Positions 34,934 through 43,593 of a DNA stretch of 56,650 nt are shown here, piece after piece. Each line of letters opens with the position of its first letter. Position 1 is the first letter of the stretch. Origin of the DNA: Lachnospiraceae bacterium (GTDB taxonomy: Bacteria; Bacillota; Clostridia; Lachnospirales; Lachnospiraceae); NCBI GenBank assembly GCA_017525525.1, contig JAFXSQ010000052.1, positions 1 through 56,650 on the forward strand. Reading direction: 5' to 3'. Position numbers and translations under genes: made by a program. Below the pieces are notes generated by a model. It was not told the origin of the DNA and did not search any database. It saw only the letters and a program-made list of their open reading frames with translations.

Positions 34934-35107
34934 AAGATCCTTCCTGTTGCTTCGCAAGCCCTCGCATTTCGTCATAAGGGGTACCGCTTGCGGTGGATTC
35001 CTTATGACATCGAAGGCCGGCACCTCAACGCTTCGCATTGAGGTCTGCGTCGCTGCGCTCAGGATGACGCTGTGTCATTCTGAGGAGCTTTAGCGACGAA
35101 GAATCTT
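34934..35107. repeat. Intergenic hairpin repeat, family 1 copy C
   Basis: This ~174-bp element has ends AAGATCCTTC and GAAGAATCTT. It shares its left ~110 bp with copies A and B almost without change. It fills the space between the stop codon of the acyl-CoA synthetase (35111) and 20 nt before the pncB start. Confidence 0.85.
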
Positions 35108-35110
35108 TCA

Positions 35111-36745
35111 TCATCCGCGATTCTCCTGCTCTACAAGCCTGTCGGCACCGTACATGGCGCGAAGCTTCGGCTTCTCGATCTTGCCTGTAGCATTTCTCGG
35201 TATCTCGGAGAAGATGATCGTCTTCGGTCTCTTGTATCTCGGAAGTGTGAGGCAGAAGTTCTCTATCTCCTCCTCGGTGCACTCCATACCCTGCTTTATC
35301 TCTATGATGGCTGCGGTCTTCTCTCCCAGTCTTCTGTCCGGAAGTCCGATAACGGCCACATCCTTTACCTTGTCGTTCTTTCTTATGAAGTCCTCTATCT
35401 GAACCGGGTAGATATTCTCACCGCCGGATACGATGACATCCTTCTTCCTGTCTACAAGGAAGATAAATCCGTCCTCGTCCTGCATAGCCATATCTCCGGT
35501 AAAGAGCCAGCCATCTTTTATAGTCTCGGCGGTCGCCTCTTCATTTCTGTAGTAACAGGTCATCACGCCGGGGCCCTTTACACAGAGCTCACCCACCTCT
35601 CCCTGCTTTACAACATTGCCTTCCTCGTCAACTATCTTAGTCTCCCAGCGGTAACCCGGCACGCCTATCGCGCCTACCTTGTGTATGTTCTCTACTCCAA
35701 GGTGTACGCAGCCCGGGCCTGTCGACTCGGAAAGACCATAGTTCGTATCATACTGATGGTTCGGGAAGTACTCCTTCCATCTCTTTATAAGTGACGGCGG
35801 AACCGGCTGTGCACCTATGTGCATCAGTCTCCACTGATCAAGCTTGTAATCCGAAAGCTTCAGGTCGCCTCTGTCAAGTGCATCAAGTATATCCTGAGCC
35901 CATGGAACCAGCAGCCATACTATGGTGCAGCGCTCATCCGACACAGCCTTGAGTATGGTCTCCGGCTTTGTTCCCTTAAGGAGAACCGCCTTGCTTCCCG
36001 CAACTAAGCTGCCCATCCAGTGGAACTTAGCGCCCGTGTGGTAAAGGGGTGGTATACAGAGAAATGTATCGTCCCTGCCCTGGCCGTGGTGCTTCTGCTC
36101 CATCTCTGCCGCCTGTATGAGTGACAGATGCTTGTGCAGTATGGCCTTCGGAAAGCCTGTTGTTCCCGATGAGAAGTATATGGCACCGAAGTCATCCTCT
36201 GTAAGCTTGATATCCGGCGATGCGCTTGAGCAATCAGCTACAAGCTCGTGATAAGACTCCGCAAAGCTCGGGCAGTTGTCGCCCACATATATAAGAAGTC
36301 TTCCGTGTGAAAGTCTCTCGGCATTCTCCTCTATACGGCCAATAAACGCCGGTCCAAAGACAATCATGTCAACCTCGGCAAGCTCGGCGCAGTAGAGTAT
36401 CTCATCCGCATCGTATCTGAAGTTAAAGGGCACCGCGATAGCTCCGGTCTTTAAGACGCCGAAGTATATCGGCAGCCACTCAAGGCAGTTATACATGATA
36501 ATGGCCACCTTGTCGCCCTTCTTAATGCCCCTGCTTATAAGCATGTTCGCAAAGCGGTTAGCCTTCTCATTGAACACGCCCCAGGTTATCTCCCTCCTGT
36601 AGGGCTCAAAGCGGTTGGACTCAACCAGCTCAAACTCCTTCCAGGTCTTTCTCCTCGTGTCCTGCTCATCTGGGTTGAGCTCAACCAAAGCCACCTCATC
36701 CCTGTAGAGCGACGCATTTCTTTCAAGTAATTCTGTAACAACCAT
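35111..36745 (-). CDS. Acyl-CoA synthetase (AMP-forming), FadD-like
   Basis: The ATG at 36745 (MVVTELLERNASLYRDEVAL) follows GGAGG by 10 nt, giving 544 aa. The AMP-binding motifs are complete: IYFSSGTTGFPKAILHKH (~197-214), YGLSESTGPG (~322), GWLFTGDMAMQDEDGFIFL (~410-428), DRKKDVIVSGGENIYP and the catalytic lysine in RNATGKIEKPKLR. It activates a carboxylic acid to its CoA ester. Fatty or aryl acids are likely, but the substrate is not determined. It is the most upstream gene of the 33-37 kb cluster. Confidence 0.9.
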   Translation of the reverse strand: MVVTELLERNASLYRDEVALVELNPDEQDTRRKTWKEFELVESNRFEPYRREITWGVFNEKANRFANMLISRGIKKGDKVAIIMYNCLEWLPIYFGVLKTGAIAVPFNFRYDADEILYCAELAEVDMIVFGPAFIGRIEENAERLSHGRLLIYVGDNCPSFAESYHELVADCSSASPDIKLTEDDFGAIYFSSGTTGFPKAILHKHLSLIQAAEMEQKHHGQGRDDTFLCIPPLYHTGAKFHWMGSLVAGSKAVLLKGTKPETILKAVSDERCTIVWLLVPWAQDILDALDRGDLKLSDYKLDQWRLMHIGAQPVPPSLIKRWKEYFPNHQYDTNYGLSESTGPGCVHLGVENIHKVGAIGVPGYRWETKIVDEEGNVVKQGEVGELCVKGPGVMTCYYRNEEATAETIKDGWLFTGDMAMQDEDGFIFLVDRKKDVIVSGGENIYPVQIEDFIRKNDKVKDVAVIGLPDRRLGEKTAAIIEIKQGMECTEEEIENFCLTLPRYKRPKTIIFSEIPRNATGKIEKPKLRAMYGADRLVEQENRG

Positions 36746-36845
36746 GTAGTTATTTCCTCCAATAAATAAAGCTTTCCCTATTATCACACTACCGCGTTAA
36801 ACTGTCAAGGCGAGAGTGATTGTTTGGGGAGATTTTTTAGCGTGT

Positions 36846-36888
36846 AAAAAGCTCCGTAACAGAAACGGATTTCCATACGGAGCTTTTT
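36846..36888. terminator. Bidirectional rho-independent terminator
   Basis: AAAAAGCTCCGTA (36846-36858) and TACGGAGCTTTTT (36876-36888) form a perfect 13-bp stem with A/T tails on both sides. It lies after the remnant gene at 36923 (reverse strand). Confidence 0.85.
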
Positions 36889-36922
36889 ATCATTGATTAC
36901 TACTTTTTCTGAGTTTCTCTGC

Positions 36923-37183
36923 CTAACCTTTCTTAATCAAAACCTCCTTGCCCTTGAAGGCAAGTCCATACTTGTAGATATTCTCCTTCGCTATGCCTTT
37001 GCCGATAAGCTCTGCTTCGTACTTCTTATCCTCTATCTGCTTTAAAGCCGCATCGGCTGTATCCTCCAGGCTTTTTTCATCGTTATATGAATCATGCACC
37101 TTAAACTCCATGATAACAGACTTCTTGGCATTATCTCCCACATTTTGGGGCGTCATAACAACATCATATCTTCCATTAATCAA
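36923..37183 (-). pseudogene. C-terminal remnant of an AAA-ATPase-like / PD-(D/E)XK protein
   Basis: The 86 codons (YDVVMTPQNV, IMEFKVHDSYND, AALKQIEDKKYEAELIGKGI) match the C-terminal PD-(D/E)XK nuclease-like domain of the family whose N-terminus is at 1-468. The core D...ExK is kept. An in-frame TAA lies directly before the TTG at 37183, so the ATPase part is lost. There is no good ribosome binding site. It is a relic or a decayed copy. Confidence 0.7.
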
Positions 37184-37189
37184 TTATCA

Positions 37190-37315
37190 AAGATTTATAC
37201 CAAGAGTAACAAAGCTACGGCTACTCTTACAGACGCATCATGGAATAATGAGGAGATAAATAATAAAGAGAAGTTAGAGCTCATTACAGATATTATGATG
37301 GGCAAAGTAATATAA
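37190..37315 (+). pseudogene. Possible C-terminal remnant of an unknown protein
   Basis: The plus frame encodes KIYTKSNKATATLTDASWNN then KEKLELITDIMMGKVI and stops at 37315. The composition looks protein-coding, but there is no start and I do not recognise the family. It abuts the broken end of the reverse-strand remnant, suggesting a deletion junction near 37185. Confidence 0.3.
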
Positions 37316-37320
37316 CACAT

Positions 37321-37357
37321 AATAATAGCCCGGAAGCAATGCTTCCGGGCTATTATT
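37321..37357. terminator. Terminator after galE
   Basis: A perfect 17-bp stem (AATAATAGCCCGGAAGC and its complement) has a 3-nt loop and lies 7 nt from the galE stop. It is symmetrical, so it can also close the plus-strand side. It marks the end of the long malE-to-galE operon. Confidence 0.85.
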
Positions 37358-37364
37358 ATCAGTA

Positions 37365-38381
37365 TCACTCGTTATATCCGTTAGGATTCTTGCTCTGCCA
37401 GTTCCATGAATCGGCACACATCTCTTCTATTCCGAACTTAGCTTCCCAATTAAGCTCCTTCTTAGCCAAGGATGCGTCCGAATAGCAGGTCGCTATATCG
37501 CCGGGTCTTCTAGGCTTAATCTGATATGGAACATCATGTCCGCACGCCTTAGAAAATGCCTTAATAACATCGAGCACGCTGTATCCGTTGCCGGTTCCGA
37601 GATTGTAGACTTTAACTCCGGGATTCTCCTTAATCTTATCAAGCGCTTTAACATGACCAAGCGCAAGATCAACCACATGGATGTAATCTCTTACTCCCGT
37701 TCCGTCCGGAGTATCGTAATCATCGCCAAATACTCCAACACATTCGAGCTTACCTATCGCCACCTGAGCAACATATGGAAGCAGGTTGTTAGGAATTCCC
37801 TTAGGATCCTCTCCTATCATTCCGCTCTTATGGGCTCCGATAGGATTAAAGTATCTAAGCAATATAACATTCCACTCATTATCAGATGTATGAATATCTG
37901 TGAGTATCTGCTCAAGCATACTCTTAGTCCATCCGTATGGATTAGTAGGTGTTCCCTTAGGGCACTCCTCGGTAATAGGTATAAATGCCGGATCACCATA
38001 AACAGTTGCAGAAGATGAGAATATAATATTCTTACAATTATGTTCTCTCATAACTTCAACCAAAGTCAAAGTTCCGGTTATATTATTCTTATAATACTCT
38101 AAAGGCTTAGCAACTGATTCACCAACAGCCTTAAGTCCTGCAAAATGAATGACCGCGTCGATATTCTCGACACTAAATATCTTCTCAAGTGCTTCCTTAT
38201 CAAGCATATCATTTTCGTAAAATGTTACCTTCTTGCCGGTAATCTCTTCTATCCTGTCAACAGCCTTCTTGCTTGAATTATAGAGGTTGTCTAAAATAAC
38301 AACTTCATATCCGGCATCAAGAAGCTCAACACATGTATGACTTCCAATGTAACCGGCACCACCTGTAACCAAAATCTTCAT
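37365..38381 (-). CDS. galE: UDP-glucose 4-epimerase
   Basis: The 338-aa short-chain dehydrogenase-type enzyme has the NAD motif VTGGAGYIGSHT at residues 5-16. Other features are VIHFAGLKAVGES, the catalytic Ser in FSSSATVYG, the YxxxK (YGWTKSML), and the UDP-sugar-binding RYFNPIGAH and RPGDIA. It interconverts UDP-galactose and UDP-glucose, the last Leloir step. It lies 19 nt after the LacI-GGDEF gene at the end of the import operon, while galK and galT are on the opposite strand at 50.9-53.8 kb. Confidence 0.96.
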   Translation of the reverse strand: MKILVTGGAGYIGSHTCVELLDAGYEVVILDNLYNSSKKAVDRIEEITGKKVTFYENDMLDKEALEKIFSVENIDAVIHFAGLKAVGESVAKPLEYYKNNITGTLTLVEVMREHNCKNIIFSSSATVYGDPAFIPITEECPKGTPTNPYGWTKSMLEQILTDIHTSDNEWNVILLRYFNPIGAHKSGMIGEDPKGIPNNLLPYVAQVAIGKLECVGVFGDDYDTPDGTGVRDYIHVVDLALGHVKALDKIKENPGVKVYNLGTGNGYSVLDVIKAFSKACGHDVPYQIKPRRPGDIATCYSDASLAKKELNWEAKFGIEEMCADSWNWQSKNPNGYNE

Positions 38382-38400
38382 AATTTAAATCCTCCTTAGA

Positions 38401-40323
38401 TTAATCTCGTCTGTTCATCTTTCTTGATACTTTATCTTCGTACATTCTATCGTCAGCCATATTGACAAATACATCTATAGATTTATCAGAATCTGCATCG
38501 CAAATTACATATCCAACGCTCACTGTAAGCTCAATAGGCATATTCTCTCTCTTGCTTATGCGTGAAAGTTCTTCTCTAAGATCATCTATATTGCTCTTAA
38601 TATGCTGTTCATCCTCAATATAATCAAGAAGCAAAAACTCATCACCTCCGAGTCTAAAACCAAGTGATTGCCTCGATGAAAACCTGGTAATAAGATCAGC
38701 AACTATCTTAATTGCCCGGTCTCCAACATCATGACCATAGTTGTCATTTAAAAACTTCAACCTATCAAGGTCATAGTAAACTACTGAAACTATCTTGCCT
38801 TCGCTCTTAGCCTCTTCGTAAAATCTTGAAGCGTAATGATTATATCCAAATCTATTGTACAACGAAGTCAACGAATCATGATTATATAACATCGTAAGTG
38901 CAGAATTCATCTTAGCAAGCATAGTTCGTGAATATAACTGTTCTATTCCTGTAGTCAATGAATTCATTATCTCAAAAAGGAACTGCTGCTTCATGAGATA
39001 AACCGCATTCTTAATCACAAAATATCCGATGCATTTGTCCTTAAAGTGAAGTGGGAGGAACAGGTAGTTCACACCACTCTCCTTAATATCAAACATCGGA
39101 AATACTCCATTTATGCCTTCCTTAATCTCGGTATCAACATCTCCATAGGAAAACATCACTATCATATCTTCGGGATAACCCGTAGTCATAAGGCTGTCTC
39201 TATATCCATTAATGGTATCGATATCGAAGTTGTTAACCTCATAGTTATTGAGAGCCGATGCTTTCTTATCAACAATGAGATACATCGCATCACACTTAAA
39301 AGCCGGAATACTCAAAGGTATACACTCAAGCATCTCCCCTATACTCTTACACCCTGCAAGTCTTGAGTCAAGTGCCAAAACATCGCCCTCAAAGTATTCT
39401 CTGTCTATATTCCAGAGCATGTTATCCTTAAGTGTCTCTCTAGACCTTACTTCAACATCTGATTCACATCCACAGCTCTCCCAAAAGATTGGCTCAGAGT
39501 TCGTATGGGAGATTAACTCAACATCCTTGCCGTCCCAGATATCAAGAAACATCTCTATACATCTGTATCCTACATCCTCTCTTACATAACTCGTCGTAGA
39601 AATGCGAGGAATGTAATGTCTTGATTTATCAAGGTCATCAAATCCGGTCACAATAAAATCTCTCGGAACGTTAAAGCCCCTATTCTCCGCTTCTCTTATA
39701 ACTCCAACGGCAGTATTGTCATTAACGCAAATGACAGCGTCAGGCAATTCCTTCTTAAGATTATATATCTCCCTAAAAGCGCTGACACCTGACTTGTAAT
39801 CAAAGTCACCGTAATGAATGTAATAATCCTCATCACTTATATCATGCTCTTTAACATAATCAAGAAGTGCCTTAGATCTTTCGATACTCTCATAGTTGTC
39901 ATCGGGACCCATAACAAACCAAAATCTTCTCGCGTTATGTTCCTCATAAACATGAGAAATCATCTTCTTCATAGCCGAATAATTATCGATACCCACATAA
40001 TACAAATCATCATATAAGCAGTTAATCGATATTGCCGGCACCTTAGAAGCTCTTGCTCTGTTAATGACTTCTTCTCTCACCTTGAAATCCTTGGTATTAT
40101 TAAGATCTAATACGATACCATCGTAATCCTTAAAATCAGGGAGATTAAAAATGTTATACTCTCCAAGATTGTAATCGTCATTGGTATTCCAATTACCGGA
40201 GCAATTAAAGATATATAGGTTGATGTCTTCACCGAGCTCGTTTATTCTGTTAAGCATCCCCGATGGCCAGGCATATGTAAAATACCTGTTCCAACTCTCC
40301 ATAATAATAGCAATCTTCTTCAA
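38401..40323 (-). CDS. LacI-like sugar-binding domain fused to a GGDEF diguanylate cyclase
   Basis: This ~640-aa protein starts at a TTG (40323, 9 nt after AAGGA; a TTG at 40329 is an alternative). Residues 1-~290 form a periplasmic-binding-protein fold of the LacI/GalR type (IVLDLN, FWFVMGPDDN, DAVICVNDNTAVGVI, IVTGFDDLDKSRHYIPRIST) without HTH or signal peptide, so the ligand is sensed in the cytoplasm. A middle region (~300-470) may be GAF-like. The GGDEF domain (~475-635) is intact (YYDLDRLKFLNDNYGHDVGD, FRLGGDEFLLL). The usual RxxD inhibitory site is absent (SRQS). It probably makes cyclic-di-GMP in response to a sugar. It lies between the GH53 and galE genes. Confidence 0.88.
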   Translation of the reverse strand: MKKIAIIMESWNRYFTYAWPSGMLNRINELGEDINLYIFNCSGNWNTNDDYNLGEYNIFNLPDFKDYDGIVLDLNNTKDFKVREEVINRARASKVPAISINCLYDDLYYVGIDNYSAMKKMISHVYEEHNARRFWFVMGPDDNYESIERSKALLDYVKEHDISDEDYYIHYGDFDYKSGVSAFREIYNLKKELPDAVICVNDNTAVGVIREAENRGFNVPRDFIVTGFDDLDKSRHYIPRISTTSYVREDVGYRCIEMFLDIWDGKDVELISHTNSEPIFWESCGCESDVEVRSRETLKDNMLWNIDREYFEGDVLALDSRLAGCKSIGEMLECIPLSIPAFKCDAMYLIVDKKASALNNYEVNNFDIDTINGYRDSLMTTGYPEDMIVMFSYGDVDTEIKEGINGVFPMFDIKESGVNYLFLPLHFKDKCIGYFVIKNAVYLMKQQFLFEIMNSLTTGIEQLYSRTMLAKMNSALTMLYNHDSLTSLYNRFGYNHYASRFYEEAKSEGKIVSVVYYDLDRLKFLNDNYGHDVGDRAIKIVADLITRFSSRQSLGFRLGGDEFLLLDYIEDEQHIKSNIDDLREELSRISKRENMPIELTVSVGYVICDADSDKSIDVFVNMADDRMYEDKVSRKMNRRD

Positions 40324-40349
40324 AACCAATCTTCCTTATAACTAAACAA

Positions 40350-41453
40350 TCAATCCACAGTGAAATCTCTTATTGCCTTTAGTGCCGGAAGTGCGTTGCC
40401 CTCATAATCAAACAACGCCTGATTAGCCCATTCGTTACCGCCAGGTCCCTTCTCTCCTGTATACTTGAGCGCAGCCTCGGTCGCCCATCCGACATTAGGA
40501 ACAGGAATCCATCCCGGCTCCCAATAATAGAAGCCCAAGCCGCCCGGAACCTTAGAAACCCTTGTCATAACATCAATCATGAAGTCTCTCTGACCTTCTT
40601 TAGTCATAGGATAATCAAGATTCTCTACAAGTTCAGGTCTGGTTGCCATACCTTTCAGTTCATCTGTCGGCTTCTTCTCGTAAGAACGGTAGTCTTCCAT
40701 GGTAAATCCCATAGATACTTCGGCGATACATATCTTCTTGCCGTAGCGCTTAGCCATATCGTTCATATTGAATTCAAGCTCATCTAAACTTCCATGCCAA
40801 AAAGGATAATAAGATAATCCAATTATATCAAAATTTTCTCCTCTTGTCATATAATTATCGAACCAATCCACATACATTTCATTAAAGCCACCATTGTCGA
40901 GATGAATCATAATCGGTACGTCCTTATCTACTTCTCTTACACCTCTTATTCCGGCACTTATATATCTCGCAATATTGTCGTAATTAGGCTTCTTGCCTGT
41001 TGGCCACAACAATCCGTTAGTGACCTCATTGCCAACTTGCACCATTCCGGGAGCAGCATCTTCATCATGAAGACGCTTCATAACCTTAACGGTGTATTTA
41101 TACACCGCCTCCTCAAGCTCATCTACGCCTAATCCCCTCCACGCTTTAGGTACATTCTGCTTGCCGGGATCAGCCCAGAAATCACTGTAATGAAGGTCAA
41201 GCAGAGTGCTCATATTATGCGCCTTAGCTCTTTTCGAGAGTGCCATTACCTTATTGATGTCATTAGTTCCCGCACCATAAGCATTGCCGTCCCCATCATA
41301 AGGATCATTCCAAAGCCTTAATCTTACAGAATTACATCCGTTATTCATAAGGATATCAAACAAATCTCCCTCGACACCATCGTCATAGTACTTGGCACCA
41401 TATTGCTTCTGCTCAATTAGGGTCGATATATCCATACCTTTTATAAATTCCAT
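40350..41453 (-). CDS. Cytoplasmic GH53 endo-beta-1,4-galactanase
   Basis: The ATG at 41453 (MEFIKGMDISTLIEQKQYGA) follows AAAGGA by 7 nt, giving 367 aa of GH53 catalytic domain alone. Features are VRLRLWNDPYD, LDLHYSDFWADPGKQ, the acid/base Glu143 in QVGNEVTNG, and the nucleophile Glu245 in CIAEVSMGF. GH53 enzymes cut beta-1,4-galactan. With no signal peptide it should act on imported oligosaccharides, complementing the secreted GH53 at 53971. It is in the importer operon. An attenuator-like hairpin lies 19 nt upstream. Confidence 0.92.
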   Translation of the reverse strand: MEFIKGMDISTLIEQKQYGAKYYDDGVEGDLFDILMNNGCNSVRLRLWNDPYDGDGNAYGAGTNDINKVMALSKRAKAHNMSTLLDLHYSDFWADPGKQNVPKAWRGLGVDELEEAVYKYTVKVMKRLHDEDAAPGMVQVGNEVTNGLLWPTGKKPNYDNIARYISAGIRGVREVDKDVPIMIHLDNGGFNEMYVDWFDNYMTRGENFDIIGLSYYPFWHGSLDELEFNMNDMAKRYGKKICIAEVSMGFTMEDYRSYEKKPTDELKGMATRPELVENLDYPMTKEGQRDFMIDVMTRVSKVPGGLGFYYWEPGWIPVPNVGWATEAALKYTGEKGPGGNEWANQALFDYEGNALPALKAIRDFTVD

Positions 41454-41471
41454 AATCATATCCTTTCCAAA

Positions 41472-41507
41472 AATGACATAGCACAAATACAATTATGCTA
41501 TGTCATT
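41472..41507 (-). terminator. Intra-operon hairpin with T-run before the GH53 gene
   Basis: AATGACATAGCA (41472-41483) and TGCTATGTCATT (41496-41507) form a perfect 12-bp stem. On the reverse strand it runs into TTTTTGG and then the GH53 ribosome binding site. It could attenuate transcription between the zinc-ribbon and GH53 genes. Confidence 0.7.
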
Positions 41508-41541
41508 TATTATTGCACTAAAGACGTACCTAAGTCACCAA

Positions 41542-41754
41542 TCAATCAAAATCAGTAATCCTGTCGTACATTCTTCTGTACTTAATCCTAATCATTTCAT
41601 TTTTCTTGAGTACGTCTTCCTCATCACCAGTGTACTGACACCTTAAGCAATAGTACTCCTTTTTATCTTTATCGTAGAACATATCAATATCGAGATCCCT
41701 CATAAAACACATAGGGCATCTGTAGTTTAATTTGCCTTTTCCAGATTGAGCCAT
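41542..41754 (-). CDS. 70-aa zinc-ribbon-like protein
   Basis: The protein has two CxxC pairs, YRCPMCFMRD (~12-21) and YYCLRCQYTG (~34-43), separated by ~20 residues, a typical zinc ribbon, and then a basic tail. Its start overlaps the end of the 613-aa gene by 28 nt, so it is translated with it. I do not know its function. Small zinc ribbons of this type occur beside sugar ABC transporters in Lachnospiraceae, in my recollection. Confidence 0.75.
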   Translation of the reverse strand: MAQSGKGKLNYRCPMCFMRDLDIDMFYDKDKKEYYCLRCQYTGDEEDVLKKNEMIRIKYRRMYDRITDFD

Positions 41755-43568
41755 GTCGTAACTACCTCCTTGTCTTTAATATTCTTCTTAATTCCCAATT
41801 TAAACATCGGAGAAAATGCATAGCCCTCCTCAAAGTAAGAAGTACCATTATCAGAATCTGTGGTAAGAGAAACCTTGGTCTGAATTGCAGGGATAATTGC
41901 AGTTGCTTCTTTGCCGTTCTCTACTGCCTCGTCCCTACATTTGTACTCGTAGCTTAAATTCTTGCTCTCAGAGTCTGAAGAAGTTGACAAAGTAATTCCG
42001 GTCATATCTTCAGGATATTCTGTAGTTCCGTAACATGCAACAATATACTCATTAAGAGTAACTAAAGCATCCGGATTAGACATCTTAAGAATCTCTCTCT
42101 CGAATCGAATCTTAGAAGAACCTTCCTCGAATACAATCTTAGTCTGAATAGTAACAGTCAAGTCGCTAAACTCGATATCTACAGGATCAAGCGTAAGTAT
42201 TCTCTCATTACCTTCCTGTGAAAATGTTGCATGAGTTCGACATAAGCAGAGATCAACCTCTTCTCCCTTATATGAAACTTTGGCAGATCTTACAGTTCCT
42301 TCACCGGCATAATGTGTAAAATATCCTGCTCTGTATTTCTCTTGAATAAGGAAAGGATACGACGCATCCTGAACGTGCTTGGTGCCGATTCCGACTTCCC
42401 ATTTAAGCTTAGCTGCGTATGGTCTTAAGTCAACAATCGCACCACCCTGATCCATGTTAACACAAGCTCTCATATACGGATCTACATACCAGAATAACTG
42501 CTTATCGGAACCGTATAGAATGTCCTTCCAAAGAGCACACTCAGGCTCCTCGTAACCTTTGTTCTCGCGATAAAAATCAGCGAATTCTGCCATAGTCATG
42601 TCAATCAGTTCGCCTTTTTTCTTAAGCTCACCATAGTAGGCCATTCCATCCTCGTATGACTTCTTAAGAAGCTCATACGGTTGCTCCCAGCGTCCCATCT
42701 TGTTAAGCCATCCCGGTCCTACAAACATCATATTATATGAGTATCCGTTGTTAAACTTGGCAAGATGTCTGTACTGGTCGATAAGGTTGTAAAGATAAGG
42801 GTATTCCCATGTCTTGGTATCGTAAATCATACCTCTTAAAACATTCTGCGGATGAGTTCCGAAGTTAGAACCATTACCATCGTAACATGCAAGTAAGTCT
42901 CTTGACAAATGTGGAATAGCCACTATTCCGCTGTCCTCGTCTTCATTTGCCGCAGGAGCGTGTGTGTTCTGCTTTGAAGGAATCCATGGATTCCACGGAC
43001 CACCATCAAAGAGTGTATACCATGAGTTATTACATGTGTGGTAAGCCTTAGGGCCTTCCTCCCAGCATGTTGCAACCGCACATTTGACAGATGGGTATTT
43101 CTCTTTAATATAGTTGGTCAATTCTGCATCCATGTAATAAGAGCCTGTAGATTCTGGGTAAAAACCGAATATATCATGAAATTTATAAAATACGTCATCT
43201 ACAATGCTCTTCTTGTCCTCCATAGAGAACATCCAGATGCAGAAATCCTTGGTCTTATATTTCTCTCTAAATTCCTCACAAGGAAGTCCAAGTAAAGACA
43301 GAGCAATCTCATCTCCATACTTCTCATGATCTGCCTTGGCAAGCTCGCAGGCTTCCTCGTTGAAGAGACTTGCATATGTCATCTGAATCGTGCATTTAAG
43401 TCCATTCTTGTGAGCGGTCTCCTGCTGGAACTTGAATATGTCTAACGACTCGGTCAGAAGGGACTCTCTTCCGATATCCTCTTCCTTGCCTTGACCGGTT
43501 ACCTTTTCTGCGTACTCAGGAACCATCTCAGGGCGATGTATTATATTTACAACAAATGTATTATCCAC
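41727..43568 (-). CDS. Putative carbohydrate-active enzyme of unassigned family (613 aa)
   Basis: The start is a GTG at 43568 after GGAGAA. Residues ~1-330 look like a beta/alpha barrel with conserved acidic, His and Trp positions (VVNIIHRPEM, FGFYPESTGSYYMDAEL, GGPWNPWIPSKQNTHAPA, MTMAEFADFY), resembling polysaccharide-deacetylase- or GH57-like folds and possibly DUF3863-type proteins. Residues ~350-610 are beta-rich, like the C-terminal domain of many glycosidases. There is no signal peptide, so it is cytoplasmic. It lies between the permease and GH53 genes, which implies action on galactan-derived sugars. The exact reaction is unknown. Confidence 0.6.
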   Translation of the reverse strand: MDNTFVVNIIHRPEMVPEYAEKVTGQGKEEDIGRESLLTESLDIFKFQQETAHKNGLKCTIQMTYASLFNEEACELAKADHEKYGDEIALSLLGLPCEEFREKYKTKDFCIWMFSMEDKKSIVDDVFYKFHDIFGFYPESTGSYYMDAELTNYIKEKYPSVKCAVATCWEEGPKAYHTCNNSWYTLFDGGPWNPWIPSKQNTHAPAANEDEDSGIVAIPHLSRDLLACYDGNGSNFGTHPQNVLRGMIYDTKTWEYPYLYNLIDQYRHLAKFNNGYSYNMMFVGPGWLNKMGRWEQPYELLKKSYEDGMAYYGELKKKGELIDMTMAEFADFYRENKGYEEPECALWKDILYGSDKQLFWYVDPYMRACVNMDQGGAIVDLRPYAAKLKWEVGIGTKHVQDASYPFLIQEKYRAGYFTHYAGEGTVRSAKVSYKGEEVDLCLCRTHATFSQEGNERILTLDPVDIEFSDLTVTIQTKIVFEEGSSKIRFEREILKMSNPDALVTLNEYIVACYGTTEYPEDMTGITLSTSSDSESKNLSYEYKCRDEAVENGKEATAIIPAIQTKVSLTTDSDNGTSYFEEGYAFSPMFKLGIKKNIKDKEVVTTWLNLEKAN

Positions 43569-43593
43569 TTTTTATTCTCCTTTATTAATCGAT

